DNA of 64,000 nucleotides from Pleurodeles waltl. Taxonomy: Eukaryota; Chordata; Amphibia; Caudata; Salamandridae. The stretch spans positions 536,628,313 through 536,692,312 of the forward strand of contig NC_090448.1 in NCBI RefSeq assembly GCF_031143425.1, given 5' to 3'. Below, piece after piece: positions 1 through 11,604 of the stretch. Each line of letters opens with the position of its first letter. Positions within the stretch are counted from its first letter, which is position 1. The notes below the pieces were generated by a model. That model was not told where the DNA came from. It was given only the letters and a program-made list of their open reading frames with translations, and did not search any database. Position numbers and translations under genes: made by a program.

Positions 1-1476
1 TTGAAACATTTCCTCCCTGGAGATGATTTCGAGAATGGCAGTTCAAGTCCTAGGCCTCTGCCACCTAGATGGAGGCAGCACACTGTTCCACAGCATACAG
101 ACCCCCCCACCTTCCACCTTTGCTCACCTGAAAGGCATCTTTCAGGCTGCAGCACACCTCAAAGGACTGGAGAAATCTGACCAATTCACCCATGAGCTAA
201 AGGCTCTATACAGACTCACCCCGCTAAACCTTTGGGTACTCTGGTCTTCTGAAATAATTTATAGGTTATACGGCGTGTTGAATGCAACACTAATTGAGGC
301 ACAATGCTTTGCCAGTTTTCAAATTCTTTGAATGTAAAGATAACACCTGTTATGCTTTAATATCAGAAATAAACTTTGGGCATATGTGAAGCAATACAAT
401 GAAATCCAGTTTATTCTGAGAAGTCGATTACTAGTATAGATTGTAAAATGTATGCACACATTTACAGAAAATGCTCTCTTTTGTAGGTTCCATTTGAAGC
501 CGTTGACATATACAATGAATTCTAAACGTACTTATTAACTGCCATCTCAGAATATAACAGGCCTCCATAGCTTGTTATTTCTGGATACTAGGCCATTGCT
601 TCCAGCGGGTCTTTAAAGATCTGAGGGTGACGGTGTTTCGGTGGTTGGCAGTCCACGGTGATGACGGCTTTCTCCTACTTTTCTTGGGTCTCCGCAGCCC
701 CAAAGGAGACTCTGGAATGCAGGTGGTGCTCTAGGAACAGCCAGTTTTCAGCTCTCCTGTCACGCAGGTCTCTGTGGTGCAGCGGGTGACAGAATATTTT
801 AGCCTTTTCTGTCAGTGAGTGCCACACAGCTGTTATTGGCGCAGCATCGGCACTCCTTGACACTGAGATTGGAGGGTGTGACTTTGGATAGGCAACGGGT
901 GACGAATGGTTCCCAAGATTGTGGACGAGAGCAGCAGGATGCCATCTATTACTTTTGAAAATATTTGGATATAGAGGACGTTACAGAGCAGGGTGGAAGA
1001 AGGTGGCAGGGACTTCAGGTGTGTTTGTATGTTTGAAGGGACGCTGTATAGCAGATTGTGGTGAAGATAACGGCAATGCATCTGGCATTTTATTTCAATA
1101 TTTGACAGAGAAAGGGGGGATATAGCCAGGGAGTAGTGAGAATAAGTGACAGGACACCAGGTAGACACTAGTTTACAGCTTGTAGGTCTGGGGCTGAGAG
1201 AAGAGTGGACTCCATGGTTTCCCGTGAACCTGTAAATTCTCTTAGTCTGTATAGCAGGCCCTTTTGAAGAGCTGGGCAGCGGACGAGGATTTAGACAGAA
1301 TATTGCCCTACCCATCCTGAATTCTATATTTTTTCAAGCAATATATCAATTAAATTCTAGAACAATAAGGATAAATAAAAGCATAGAATTATGAACAATT
1401 GTATTCTGTTTTCAAACAATGTCACAAAAAAGAGGAAACTAAAGACGAATGTGGAATTCACTACACAGTGAGTAGT
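1..1476. other. Unassigned 3' flank
   Basis: About 1.5 kb downstream of SLC35F4 with no recognisable gene. Open frames on both strands (for example 23-331 plus and 833-1,315 minus) look random: no family resemblance and low-complexity composition. Nothing else is seen. Confidence 0.5.
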
Positions 1477-1834
1477 GCTATTTTAAATAGGGGAATCTGT
1501 TGCTGAAAGGGCGCCCAAAGGTTCACATAGAGATTTCTTTGCATCATTTTTTTCGGCACTTTTAATGCCCGCTCAGAGCAGGCGTTAAAAGGAGGCACAC
1601 CATTGTTTACAATGGGCCTCAATGGGCTTTGCAGGATTAGCGTCAACATTTTTCACGCTAATCCTGCAAAGTTCCGGCTAGCGTAAAAAAATCTGCAGCT
1701 AGTTCCTTAACTACTGCCATGGTGTGCTGTATCTTAGATACAGTGCACACATGGTGGCGTTAGGGGGAGGCACTAAGAGGTGCAGCTAAAGTGGCGCTGC
1801 AATGGTGCAGCACCACTTTTCTTAAATCAGGCCC
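1477..1834. repeat. Fold-back DNA element, hairpin-chain family A
   Basis: Ends on the right in TTAAATCAGGCCC, the reverse complement of a GGGCCTGATTTAA terminus seen at other copies. Inside are consecutive hairpins: CCGCTCAGAGCAGGCG, CACCATTGTTTACAATGG, a long stem GCAGGATTAGCGT/ACGCTAATCCTGC (about 1,632-1,672), and a GTGCTGTATC/GATACAGTGCAC stem. The same modules recur in reverse orientation at 9,446-9,927. No protein. The left boundary is uncertain. Confidence 0.6.
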
Positions 1835-2126
1835 AACATACTATGCTTAAACATAGTTTATAACTTTTACTACAACTGATGTGTGCTTAGTAGATAGAGC
1901 TTTATGTCATGGGAAACTCCCTTGATACAAAGCAATGCTACTCAACAGTGGTGCTACCTTGCCTGACTTTAGGGGTACTTTCCAGCGCAAATAAAAATAT
2001 GCCAATTACCTATTTGCACTGATTTGTGTCATTTTGGTAATGCAAACCAGGTGCAATAGTAACATTCCCCATTGTACTGAAGAGTGGTGAATGCTAGTAC
2101 AAGTACTCATCTCTGCTGATATTCAG

Positions 2127-2385
2127 AATGCACAACAGTCAAAGTCACGAGGTCGCACAGGTATGGAGGTATGGAATTCACAAGTGTCAAAGTATTGTGT
2201 CACAAATGTACGAATTTGAAAACTGGCAAAGCACTGTGCCTTCCAAATGTGGAATTCATAACTGTAAAAGTTTCATGACATACAGGCACGGTATACACAA
2301 CTGTCGAAGTAAAATGTCTGGCAGGCAGCAATGGCATTCGCAGCGGTGAAAGTATTGTGCCTTCCCATGGAATTCAGAACGAGGA
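2127..2385. repeat. Degenerate minisatellite, period about 40 bp
   Basis: Six imperfect copies of a unit built on GGAATTCACAACTGTCAAAG followed by TATTGTG. Copies begin near 2,127, 2,169, 2,213, 2,251, 2,290 and 2,330. The reading frame that spans part of it (2,128-2,349) is a by-product of the repeat and not a gene. Confidence 0.65.
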
Positions 2386-5046
2386 ACGCGACTCTGAGCT
2401 GTTATAGTGCTGCAACTCAATACTTAAGGCATTCATGCCTATCAAAGGTTCAGTATCCCACATGCACTCAACCTATTTGAAGCATTTAAACTAGCTTTAC
2501 TGCCTCTCTTATAGAGGCACAACGTCAGCAAAATTGCTAAAAGCAACGTGCAAACGCATATGTCAACACATATACAAAGTGACTATTGCAACAGTAAACA
2601 ATTCGTCGTAAAACTACATTAGAGATTATATTGTATATATTATATAAACCAGACAAAGCTAAAATCAATAAAGTATATAAGTAGAAAGGAGCTGATACAA
2701 CGCTTACTTGGCATATCCACCGAATTCCGAGAAAATCTAACATTAAAACGAGGTATTGTTGACAAAGTTTTGCATCTGATTTTTGCAATGATTAACCAGC
2801 AAAAAAGAGGCAACCATTTAAAAGATGTGAAATTTTCCTGAGAAGGTAGCAGAATGGAGCTTCATCTATGCCCGTTTCCGGAGGGCAGTGCCACCCACTT
2901 ATGTGTTCCCAGAGCGGGAAGGGCACCTAGTTATTATGATACAAAAACAACAAGGTGATGTATTCAATGCTTGACTTAATCTCAGCCACTGGCGATCGCT
3001 GGATGCCCCATCCCGATCCATCTTTTTGTGATACTTCACGTTCAAAAAGAAAAAGAAAGATGAACTCAAAACAGTGCTGCATTTGTAAAAGAATAAGTGC
3101 TGGGCACCCAAGTTTTCCTCAGAAGGCCACGGCCGGCACTACCGAGTATCAGCAGGTGTGTAGTCTTGATTCCACCTCCATGCCTCCTTCGTCCACCACC
3201 AGACACTCATCTCAGACATTTATCTCAATTGAAGGTTCCTTTTCATCCTTGCTTTGCCCCTTCATCACTGTTTTTCTGTCTTTCTGTTGCTCTTTGTTTT
3301 CCCCTTTAGCGTTTTTCTTTTTCACTTGCTCTAAATGAAAGTCTGTTGATCAAAAATAAGAGCTGGTGCCCAATAATTAGTGCTGGTGGGTCCTACCTGC
3401 AACCCACGGCTCAAAGTAAGCACTGGCTCAAAAGCTCCAAGACCTTTCTCATCTTAAAAAAGAGATTGGGTCTAGCCTTAGAGAATAGTGGGATAGAAAA
3501 CAAGCTAAATGGTCTCATGCGTGACAACGTTCAGTGACCAAAAAGAGGTAGGACTTTTAAGGTGTTTAAGTTGCTAATTAGCACATTGATGACATCACGG
3601 GAATTTATATCACATTACTTTTTAACAGTGATGACATCAGTGCGACTCTCAGGAAGAACCCACACTAGCATGTTGTAGAGGACAGGGGCTGTCAACAGCT
3701 ATTGTACTTACATATCTGTTTCAACAAGCTCGTGCAAAGCCATGAAGGTCTGGCCTTGGCAAGCTGGTGCAATTGTTAAATTTCTTTTTCTCGTTTTTTT
3801 ACCGACAGCAAATGCCACAAAAATAATGGTGCCAAAACGTGAAGCATTACGTTTACAACAAAAATCCTAAATTTAAAAATAATTTATTAATCACATAATA
3901 TTTTAATAGAATAGTATGGGTACTCCTAATTCGGCAAATGTTCCTAGAGCAAAAACACTTTTTAATGTATTAGCACATCACAGAAACATATGATTGTTAT
4001 TGACCCAAAGGAAAGGTACTGTTGACTTTGATTTATTTTAACCTGAAGACAAGGGCTTAAACACACAAGAAAGACTAAAAATAAAGATCACAAAAGTGCA
4101 AACAATTGAAAGGAAAAATAATAGACCTGTATTTCATGCTTACCACTGAAAGTGAGGTTGCAGATCTGTTGACTTCAGCTGTAAACTGTTGCAATGAATG
4201 AAAGAGCCCCCTTGAGGCTGAGTGGGTGGTGTCATCTAGAGTCACTATGTCATACTGTGCTTCAATTTATGAGGTCAAAAATCAGCACAGCCTCTCATCC
4301 AAATACAAGTTTCCTGGCAAAGCATAAATTCAATGCACTTTACAGACACAGTCCTCTTGCTCTTTAGCTCAAACTATCCAATTTGATTTATAATGATGTA
4401 TAAACCAATATAACAAAAAAGAGAGAGATATCATTTAAAAGCTGGCCCTAAATGCATTGGCCCTCACCTCAATACCCTGCTTCGTTCCCCTATGGAAGGT
4501 GCTTCTAGGGCAGCCATGGACCTCGGAGTCATACAGCCCGATTCAGACATGCCTAACATCTCCAGGTGCGACCAGAGCTCCACTTCTTTCATGACAGTGT
4601 GCTCTAAGTCATTGCCCAACAGACAATCTACAGTCATGGCAGAGCTCACAGCTACTGTTAAAGATCTGAGGACCACCTCCTTCAAAGGGAACCAGAGCCA
4701 CTGGGTTTATGACTCTCATGTTTGTCTGAGACTATGACCTGGTGGAATGTTTAGGGATGACCTGCTCTGAGAACACTACATGACACCTTACAGTAGTCAA
4801 ATAGGCTCCTGTGTCTCTCACAGCCTCCACCCTGTGCCAACAGATGGTGAACCACTGCCTATACGTAGAACTATTTGAAGGCATAAGGGCTTTGGCACCA
4901 TCTCTCTATCCTTTAGGAACACTGAGGTAACTTCTGCTCTCTCTCTCTCCCATGCTAACTGGAACCACCTCCTCCCCAAGGACTACACTGACCTGCCGAG
5001 GTGTCTGCCCACAATTGTGGGGGGGCTGTGCCCTCTTGGGACATTT
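2386..5046. other. Unassigned 3' flank, 2.7 kb
   Basis: Mostly AT-rich sequence with no recognised gene or transposon protein. Short frames at 2,955-3,338 and 4,492-4,737 show no family resemblance. A pyrimidine-rich run (3,230-3,335) accounts for the Ser/Phe/Leu-rich frames there. Confidence 0.5.
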
Positions 5047-5645
5047 GGGGCAGATTTACAAGGCCCTAGTGGCACCAGAGTGTCACCTTTTGTGACGCTC
5101 AGGTGGCGCTGTGCAGTATCCACTTTTTGTGTCTTAACACCACCTTTTGAATACAGCCCCTTCACACGCAACACTTTGCATGGAAATGGCGTGCAATGGG
5201 AGTTGCTGTGAGCATTCCCCAGCAACGCCCATTGAATTTTTATGCTGCCCCAGATTTACGTGATTTTGTAAATTTGAGGCAGCGCCAAAATCTAACGCCG
5301 CCCCAGGGGTGGAGTTGCATGGCACAACAAGGAGAAATGCTTTCTCCTCTTTTTTTGCTCTTTCTATGTGTGCTGCACTCTGTTGCCCACATAGAAAGAA
5401 CAAATTGTCATAGAAGATTGTTTTTGTGCAGGAAGGTGTACCTTCCTGCACAACAACAATCTCCCCCTCAACGCAGACATCCTTGCACCGTGGGGCAAGG
5501 GTTGCTGTGTTGCACTTGGCAGCAACTTTAGCACAGGGGGAAGCACAGGGGTGCGCCGTTGTATTGTAAATATGGAGTATCCCTGTATTTCCAAAATAGT
5601 ACAGTGGGGCACTGCTAATTTTGGCGCAGCACTGCACTGCACTAG
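5047..5645. repeat. Fold-back DNA element, hairpin-chain family B
   Basis: Starts GGGGCAGATTTACAAGGCCC, a terminus shared with copies at 44,020, 62,489 and 63,052 (reverse complement at their right ends). Contains stem-loops such as TCTTTCTATGTG...CACATAGAAAGA (5,359-5,399) and TTTGTGCAGGAAGG...CCTTCCTGCACAA (5,429-5,458). The overlapping frames on both strands (5,134-5,637 and others) reflect the GC-rich stems and are not genes. The right end has no clear matching terminus. Confidence 0.65.
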
Positions 5646-6927
5646 TTTATTGTAATTCTTGCCCTTGGTGTCTCCCTAGGAGTGTCCATACTTGTAGCAC
5701 TTAGTCCAGTGGGAGACAAACCTCCTTGTCTGCTTATAAAATAACCCCTTCTTCTTTGGTTCAGAGTGGGACTAGTCACTGTTGTTCCCCTTATAATTCT
5801 GGGGGCCTTTAGAGAACTTCTTATTGTTAAGTTTTCCTCCCTGCCCTTACGTCTTGTGGTACCCCTGACCACCTTTTTGGTGATCCCCCCAGACACATTT
5901 TTGTACACTCAGGTGCTGACCCAAAGGTCCGCTTCCATAGCAAACTCTCTAGGGTCAGTGAACTTACTTTCAATCAGGTGCTGATGTAACTCCATAAAAC
6001 AGATATTGAAAAAGTGCTCTCTCTCAGAATCAGATTAAACAACCCAGTAAGATCATAAACTTTGCTACCCCACACCCAACTGTTCAGAGCCTTGCTTGTG
6101 TAATCAAGAAAATGCATCCAGGACTGGTTCTGCATCTTTTGGCTATCACTGAATTTTATGTGGCACCTCTTAGGGGTGATCCCAAATTCGGTGAGAACGA
6201 TGATTTTCATTGGAGTTTACGTCATCTGGTCCCACACTTGCAGTGAAAGCAATGTAGCCCATTCCTCTGTAGGTATGTGTTTCTAGAGTGAAAGCCCAGA
6301 AAACTCTTCTGAGACCCTGTGCATCCTAAGGGGTGACCTCATATGCAGAAAACAAACCTCTTGTCAATGTCATTCCCTACCACATAGCTGAACACCAGAC
6401 CCTTGGGTAAGTGAACCTTCTTGTCACTTTCAGACACTTTGGGCATGTTGCCAACATTGTTAATTGACTCTGTTTGCCTAGCTCTTATGTCCAGCTCTCT
6501 CAGAATCAGCTCATGTGCCATTCTCCTTTCCTCCATGGCTATTCTCTTTTCCTCCAAGGTTCTTTCAGCCTCAGACTTCCTCTCCTCCACTTCCAAGTTG
6601 AGCTTGGCCATTTGCAGCTTATCCTCCCTCTCTCTACTTCCCTGCCTGCTAACTCCTCTGGGGGCAGGCCTTGTGAAGACAAACAGCTCTCTGCTCTATC
6701 AGGATGTTCCAACTCAGGAGACAAGTCACCCCCTCCCCTGGGGGCTGCAACTCAGGGCTTGCATCCAGACACTGATCCTCCATACCATCCTCATCTTCTT
6801 ACTGTCTGGATGTTAGCAACTGGTGAACTTCCGCCCAGGCCCTCAGAGCTTTATGAAGCTCCAGCTTCTTTCTGCCTTTCTTCATTGGAAGTCCCATTTC
6901 CTTCCAAAACTGATTGAGCTCAAACAT
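5646..6927 (-). pseudogene. gag: Ty3/gypsy-type retrotransposon gag relic
   Basis: Minus-strand pseudogene of an LTR-retrotransposon capsid polyprotein. A plausible start ATG is at 6,927-6,925 (MFELNQFWKEMG). A charged Glu/Arg-rich coiled coil follows (about 6,611-6,500), then a segment with KVHLPKGLVFSYVVGNDIDK (about 6,420-6,360). A capsid-like part resembles the SCAN-type fold (RCHIKFSDSQKMQNQSW, about 6,165-6,110). A basic tail is at 5,908-5,645, and the Cys/His knuckle expected there is not intact. Stops and frameshifts break it into at least four frames. An LTR lies just upstream on the same strand. No protease, RT or integrase follows, because a fold-back element occupies 5,047-5,645. 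Confidence 0.7.
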
Positions 6928-7130
6928 AGAGTAGCCTAAATTCCAATTCTGAAGGTATAGCCACAGACATTCAGGTAGAATGAGAATGGAATTGGAATAA
7001 ACAAATGAGGCAATTAAGGAGAATTTAAAGAACTCAAACTGTTATCAAAGTATTTATCTGGGATTTTTGTGTAATACAAAATCACCCTGTGGAACTGCAC
7101 AAACACAAGCCCTTTTTTCACAGCTGAAAA

Positions 7131-7755
7131 CCAAATTAGGAAATTGGGTTATTGGGTTTCCACCAGTGCAAAACTAAACTCTAACAATAACTGTCCGGGT
7201 TGCCCGACAGGATCTTCACACTACAGTGGTGACCATCTATGGACCATACACTATCTGCTCCTGCACCTGTGAACCTAATTATTTGTGCTGGACTTTTGAA
7301 GGTAATTCTTTCAGCAGGACTAACCCAGTCCCTGTATCCAGCCTGTGCTCCATCACGGTCAGTGTGAAGTTGTGATTTTCACCTGATCTTGCATGACCTG
7401 ATTACTACAAGTGGCGCTTTGCTTTTAGGCACTATACTTATCTGAAATCTTTGAAACTGCATATCTTTGTTTCTATTGACTGGGTTTTTGTTTTTTTGGT
7501 CTCATATCATTTATTCAATTTTACTCTATTTTTCTAAATTTGTGTGTGATTTTTCTTGTGTTGTGTGTTCACTTTATTACCGTTTGATGTGCTGCATAAA
7601 TACTTTACGAATTGCCTCTAAATTAAGCCTGACTGCTTCATGCCAAGGTACCAGATGGTAGAGCACAGGCTAATTTGGGGTTTGCTTGTGTTTCACCCTG
7701 ACAAGAATTGTAGTTGCTGCTTCAGTAATCACCCAGTAACCCAATTTCCTACAAC
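7131..7755 (-). mobile_element. LTR of the gypsy-type element
   Basis: On the minus strand the block begins TGTAGGAAATTGGGTTACTG (7,755) and ends ...AACCCAATAACCCAATTTCCTAA (about 7,131), so the ends are inverted copies, as expected for an LTR. It lies directly upstream of the gag relic in the same orientation, fitting a 5' LTR. I do not see a clean primer-binding site or the matching 3' LTR. Confidence 0.6.
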
Positions 7756-9445
7756 CATCAAATAACATTTTCTGGAAAAACGCTTTACATCATACTAGTT
7801 TATGTAATGCAGAGGTACCACAATTTGTGGAGGATCCACTGTATGAATCAATATTTAGGATATAGCAGGATAAAAACAAAACTCGGTTATGCTAGTGACA
7901 TAGTTCTCTGGATTAATTCAAAACAGGTTAACGAGTCATTGGGAAAGGGATTATTACGTCATCTTTTATCCCCCACCAAATACTCCAGCGATGGGAACGT
8001 CTCCCTAAATACTTAACAGATTAAGATAGCACAGACTACAACAAGAAAACGGGTTTGCCATCTATTTACACCTTCTGTTTACTCCTTTCTGCTCATTACT
8101 TCAGATCAGGCTTGTGTTGTTGAAACATAATCCATATTTGTATAATGCAGCTTGTATTACTGATCAGTTTGGTAGCTATCCTTCTTTTTCTAACTTGGGA
8201 TATAAAGTTTTTATATGCGATGTTTCCTCCAACTAGCTTATTCATGCTATATGATCCTTTAATCTCTACCATGATGTGCTTGCTTCTCAGCATTACAAAG
8301 GTTCCTGAAAGCAGGCACTCGACAGCAGGAAAGGTGTCCCTACAAAAAGGTTATAGGGAACATTTTACTGGTGTTGCATATGAGAATCCTGAAACACATT
8401 TTACACCTTTTAGCTCTTTCATAAAGCCTTTTTTGAGGAATTTTTCACCAGCCACTTTTTGTTACACTTTACCTTCTTTACGAAGCTGTCACTGGTTTAA
8501 ACAACATTAGGAAGTAGGTGAAGTAAAACCTTTCCGACTTCATAAACCGCTAAGAATGACGTCCTATTTCACAAAGCCAATGACGTACTCAACAGAGGGT
8601 GGGGGTGGGTGGGGAGGGGGCTGGTGGTAGGCGGGGGGGATGTGTGTGATGAGGTGAACAGGGATATAACAGAAATCTGGCACAGTCCTGCCATGTTTCC
8701 AAGGCCCGTATACGACTAATTCATCTGCCACACGTGTCTTTTAACAATAAATGAAATTACATGAATGAATTCTTAGGTGCAGTTTTTTTCTTGCATTCTG
8801 GGACCAGAATGCCCTCCTTAGCATGAGCATCAAATGAGATTGACTGTGGCACATGTAGTCTACAAGAATAATTCCCTCTCTCTGCCTTGGAACTGCAACG
8901 ATATTGGAATCAATTGTGCAACTTAATGGTAACTATAGACAGAGATAGTGTCCTGAAGGCTGGGCGAAAGCAGGGCCTCGTAATGCACGAGTCATCAAGG
9001 TTTATGGGGCTGTCTGACTGCCAATTAAGGAAGGGGCATAAAAACAGAGCATTGAAGCTTCACATCCTGCATCAGATATTGCTTTTCGAAGATATTATAT
9101 GCAGGATATACTAAAGACTCAGCAATCAGCAATGCTTTCCATTTTTAGATCCACTGCACATGGGCAGATAAGCATAGCAGGTACATAATGGCAGTGCAGG
9201 TAGTCAATGGGTAGACCTAAACAATATTTAATGTAATGTCTACAAAATATCTCGACTCAATAACAGCACGTATGCTAAATTGTGCCTATCCGAGGGGTGG
9301 GGGCATGGGGGAAGGTGGCACAATAATTGGGGGATGCTTAATGGAGTGATGGAAATGGATCTAGGTAGACAAGTGGCATGAACACAGAATCAGGTAAGAG
9401 AGATGTATTGTCAGTGTTTGTAACATTACTGGGCCGAAAAATATA
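7756..9445. other. Unassigned 3' flank
   Basis: No gene or transposon protein recognised. Frames such as 8,145-8,510 look random. Contains the G-rich tract described separately. Confidence 0.5.
8596..8640 (+). repeat. G-rich tract, potential G-quadruplex
   Basis: Dense runs of three to six G on the plus strand (GAGGGTGGGGGTGGGTGGGG and onward to GGCGGGGGGGA). At least five G-runs lie within 45 bp, which is enough for an intrastrand quadruplex. It lies about 2.7 kb beyond the SLC35F4 stop codon. No function is shown. Confidence 0.6.
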
Positions 9446-9927
9446 GGGCTTGATTTAAGAAAAGTGGCGCAGCAACCAGTGCAGCGCCACTTTTCTTGCA
9501 CCACTTAGCGCCCCCCTAACACCTCCATGTATGCACCCTCTCTGAAATACGGTGCACCACGGCGGTAGTTAGGGGAACTAGCGTCAACATTTTTGACGCT
9601 AGTTTGGAGTTTTGCAGGATTAGAGTAAAAAATGCTGACGCTAATCCTGCAAAGCCTATTGAGGACCATTGTAAACAATGGTGTGCCTTCTTTTAAAGCC
9701 TGCTCTGAGCAGGCATTAAAAGTGCCCTAACAGGGGAATGCCCCCTTTGCATACATTATGCCTGTCGCAGGCATAATGAAGCGCAAAGGGTTACAAAGTG
9801 ACACAATATATGCATTGTGCCACTTTGTAAATGTGGTGTGGTGATTTTGGCCTCGTTGGGCCACATTAGCGTTAAAAAAATGACGTTAATGTGGTGCACG
9901 GAGGCACTAAGAGCTCTTAAATCTACC
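9446..9927. repeat. Fold-back DNA element, hairpin-chain family A
   Basis: Begins GGGCTTGATTTAAGAAAAGT and ends CTCTTAAATCTACC. The flanks ATA (9,443-9,445) and ATA (9,928-9,930) match, a possible 3-bp target duplication, though the site is low complexity. Contains the same hairpin modules as 1,477-1,834 in opposite order: the GCTAATCCTGC stem, CCATTGTAAACAATGG and GCCTGCTCTGAGCAGGC. Extra stems near 9,747-9,830 (CATTATGCCTG/CAGGCATAATG) make it longer. Confidence 0.7.
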
Positions 9928-11185
9928 ATATATTTCACAGTTAGCATCCGTAAGACATTCTGTTTACCTATACACCACTCTTCTAGACTAGGTTCTTTTT
10001 TATTGAAAAAAACATATGCCCATTTTGGTAGTTTGGGCACAAAACCTAGCCAACTGTATTTTTGGATCACTCCTCTGTGCAGCTCTAAAACCCCTATATG
10101 GCTGAAACATAAACAGATATTTGGAGACTGAGTTCCACATGACTGAACAATGACCAATGAGTGGAATACAGGAGGCAAGAGACTATTTTCAATTACATAT
10201 GGGAATAGTTGACTCACGTCAAATCATGTGGGAGGCAACTAAACCACTGCTTAGGGTCAAGGCAATGGTATTCCTAAAACAGACAGACAGGAAGAAACTG
10301 AAGGAGAAAGGTTTACCAATGCCAATAACGCTTGAATTAGAGAAGCAATGCAGAAAGGACACAACGAAGTAGGGACGAAGTAGGGACACAGAAGACTTCC
10401 CTTAAACACATCATCATGGATACTTCCAGGGCAGTCTGGAGCATAGTGGGTATTTCAACTAGGTACCTTCTGATTCGGCTTAACTACCTGTACCAAATGT
10501 CGAATACCTGAGTAAAACTTTGTAATACGAAGCAGGATCACTTGTCCAACCGCCGAAGGTGCTTTTCTGAAGGAGGAGACTTAATTCATACAGCGGGGCA
10601 ATGCTCTATGCATTTCTGGGGATATAAGAAAGGTTTTATCTACAGTAGTGAGAAATTAATTGACATAGACCCCAAAAATCACTATTCGATAGTTACTGGA
10701 GGATCTTGAAAGTGCCAAGCAACATGAAATCCTGATTAAAATTTGTTTGCTCATCACAAAGGAAGATATATTTCAGAGAATTAAAGAGAGACAGTTGAGG
10801 ATTAGCTTTGTGGTATGGATAGGTGTATGATAACGAACCGCTTCCGCATAACGGTGGAGGTTGTGCGCAGAGGTACTGTAAAATATTGATGCCCAGGATG
10901 ACACACTTCAATGCCGAGTAACTACCACGGGATGTATGCAGCTTGGATTCTGCCCCTTCTCTGTGGATTACCACTGGTATGGATTTGCCGTACAGAGCAC
11001 TGATGTGGGCCGCACATATGTTTTTAAGAAAAGCACAAAGGCTGACATGCCATGTTTTCAATTTCTATAGCATTAATGTGACAGTCTATGTAACTTTGAA
11101 AATGCCAACAAAGGAGTATAAAAAGATCAACAGAGAAATAAAAAGTAAAATAACTTACAGTTGGAAAACGTTCAGTATAAAAACT
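9928..11185. other. Unassigned sequence next to the SLC35F4 3' end
   Basis: No gene family or transposon recognised on either strand. Could include distal 3' UTR of SLC35F4. Frames at 10,157-10,372 and 10,693-11,061 show no resemblance I can name. Confidence 0.4.
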
Positions 11186-11362
11186 TTTATTGTGGCCATT
11201 TACACCTGTTCCTTTATAACTGTATAAATCTGAACATTTATTTTTTTCAATTAAGTAATAATTCATCTCATATTAATACTGTCATTTAAGCATACAAGTA
11301 GTGAGAAAGGTCAATTATATTCACAGAATATACATTCACGTGCATTCAAAATGTCGGCAGTT
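11186..11362 (-). promoter_or_regulatory. SLC35F4: SLC35F4 3' UTR start with candidate poly(A) signals
   Basis: Downstream of the TAG on the minus strand the sequence is AT-rich. Two AATAAA hexamers occur, at 11,242-11,237 (121 bp after the stop) and 11,191-11,186 (172 bp after it). Either could set the end of a short transcript form. AT-rich DNA produces this hexamer by chance, and vertebrate 3' UTRs are usually longer, so the true end could lie further left. Confidence 0.4.
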
Positions 11363-11604
11363 CTAAGCCAGCGGAATCGACACTATCCCGTTGGCTCGGC
11401 TTCTGCTCCTTGGATGCACACTAGAGTCTGCCATGTCCTCTGGGTGTTCTTCGGCTTTCTTTTCCTTCAGACTGTTGATGAATTTTAGCGTGATCTCGTC
11501 CCACTCCTCAGGAAGAAGCATCAATAGAAACCCAACGCATATGATGATGGTGGCACCCAGTCTAACCACACTAAATATCACTTCGTGTTTCAGAAGATCG
11601 ATCG
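11363..11604 (-). CDS. SLC35F4: SLC35F4 last coding exon with stop codon
   Basis: Terminal exon of the transporter. Acceptor AATGCATTTTAG on the minus strand, then CG completing an Ala codon, 79 codons and TAG (11,365-11,363). It begins IDLLKHEVIFSVVRLGATII, giving the last membrane helix (IICVGFLLMLL), then the family-typical PEEWDEITLKFINSLKEKK and a charged, presumably cytosolic tail ending RANGIVSIPLA. The acidic/basic tail and this ending are characteristic of SLC35F4; SLC35F3 has a different tail. The exon reads open throughout with no damage. With the two upstream exons it gives 174 residues, roughly the last third of the expected protein; the first exons are outside the window. Confidence 0.95.

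Noticed and set aside
5134..5637. 167-codon minus-strand frame, Cys-rich
   Set aside because: Lies in a family-B fold-back element; the same stems give similar frames at 44,025-44,558.
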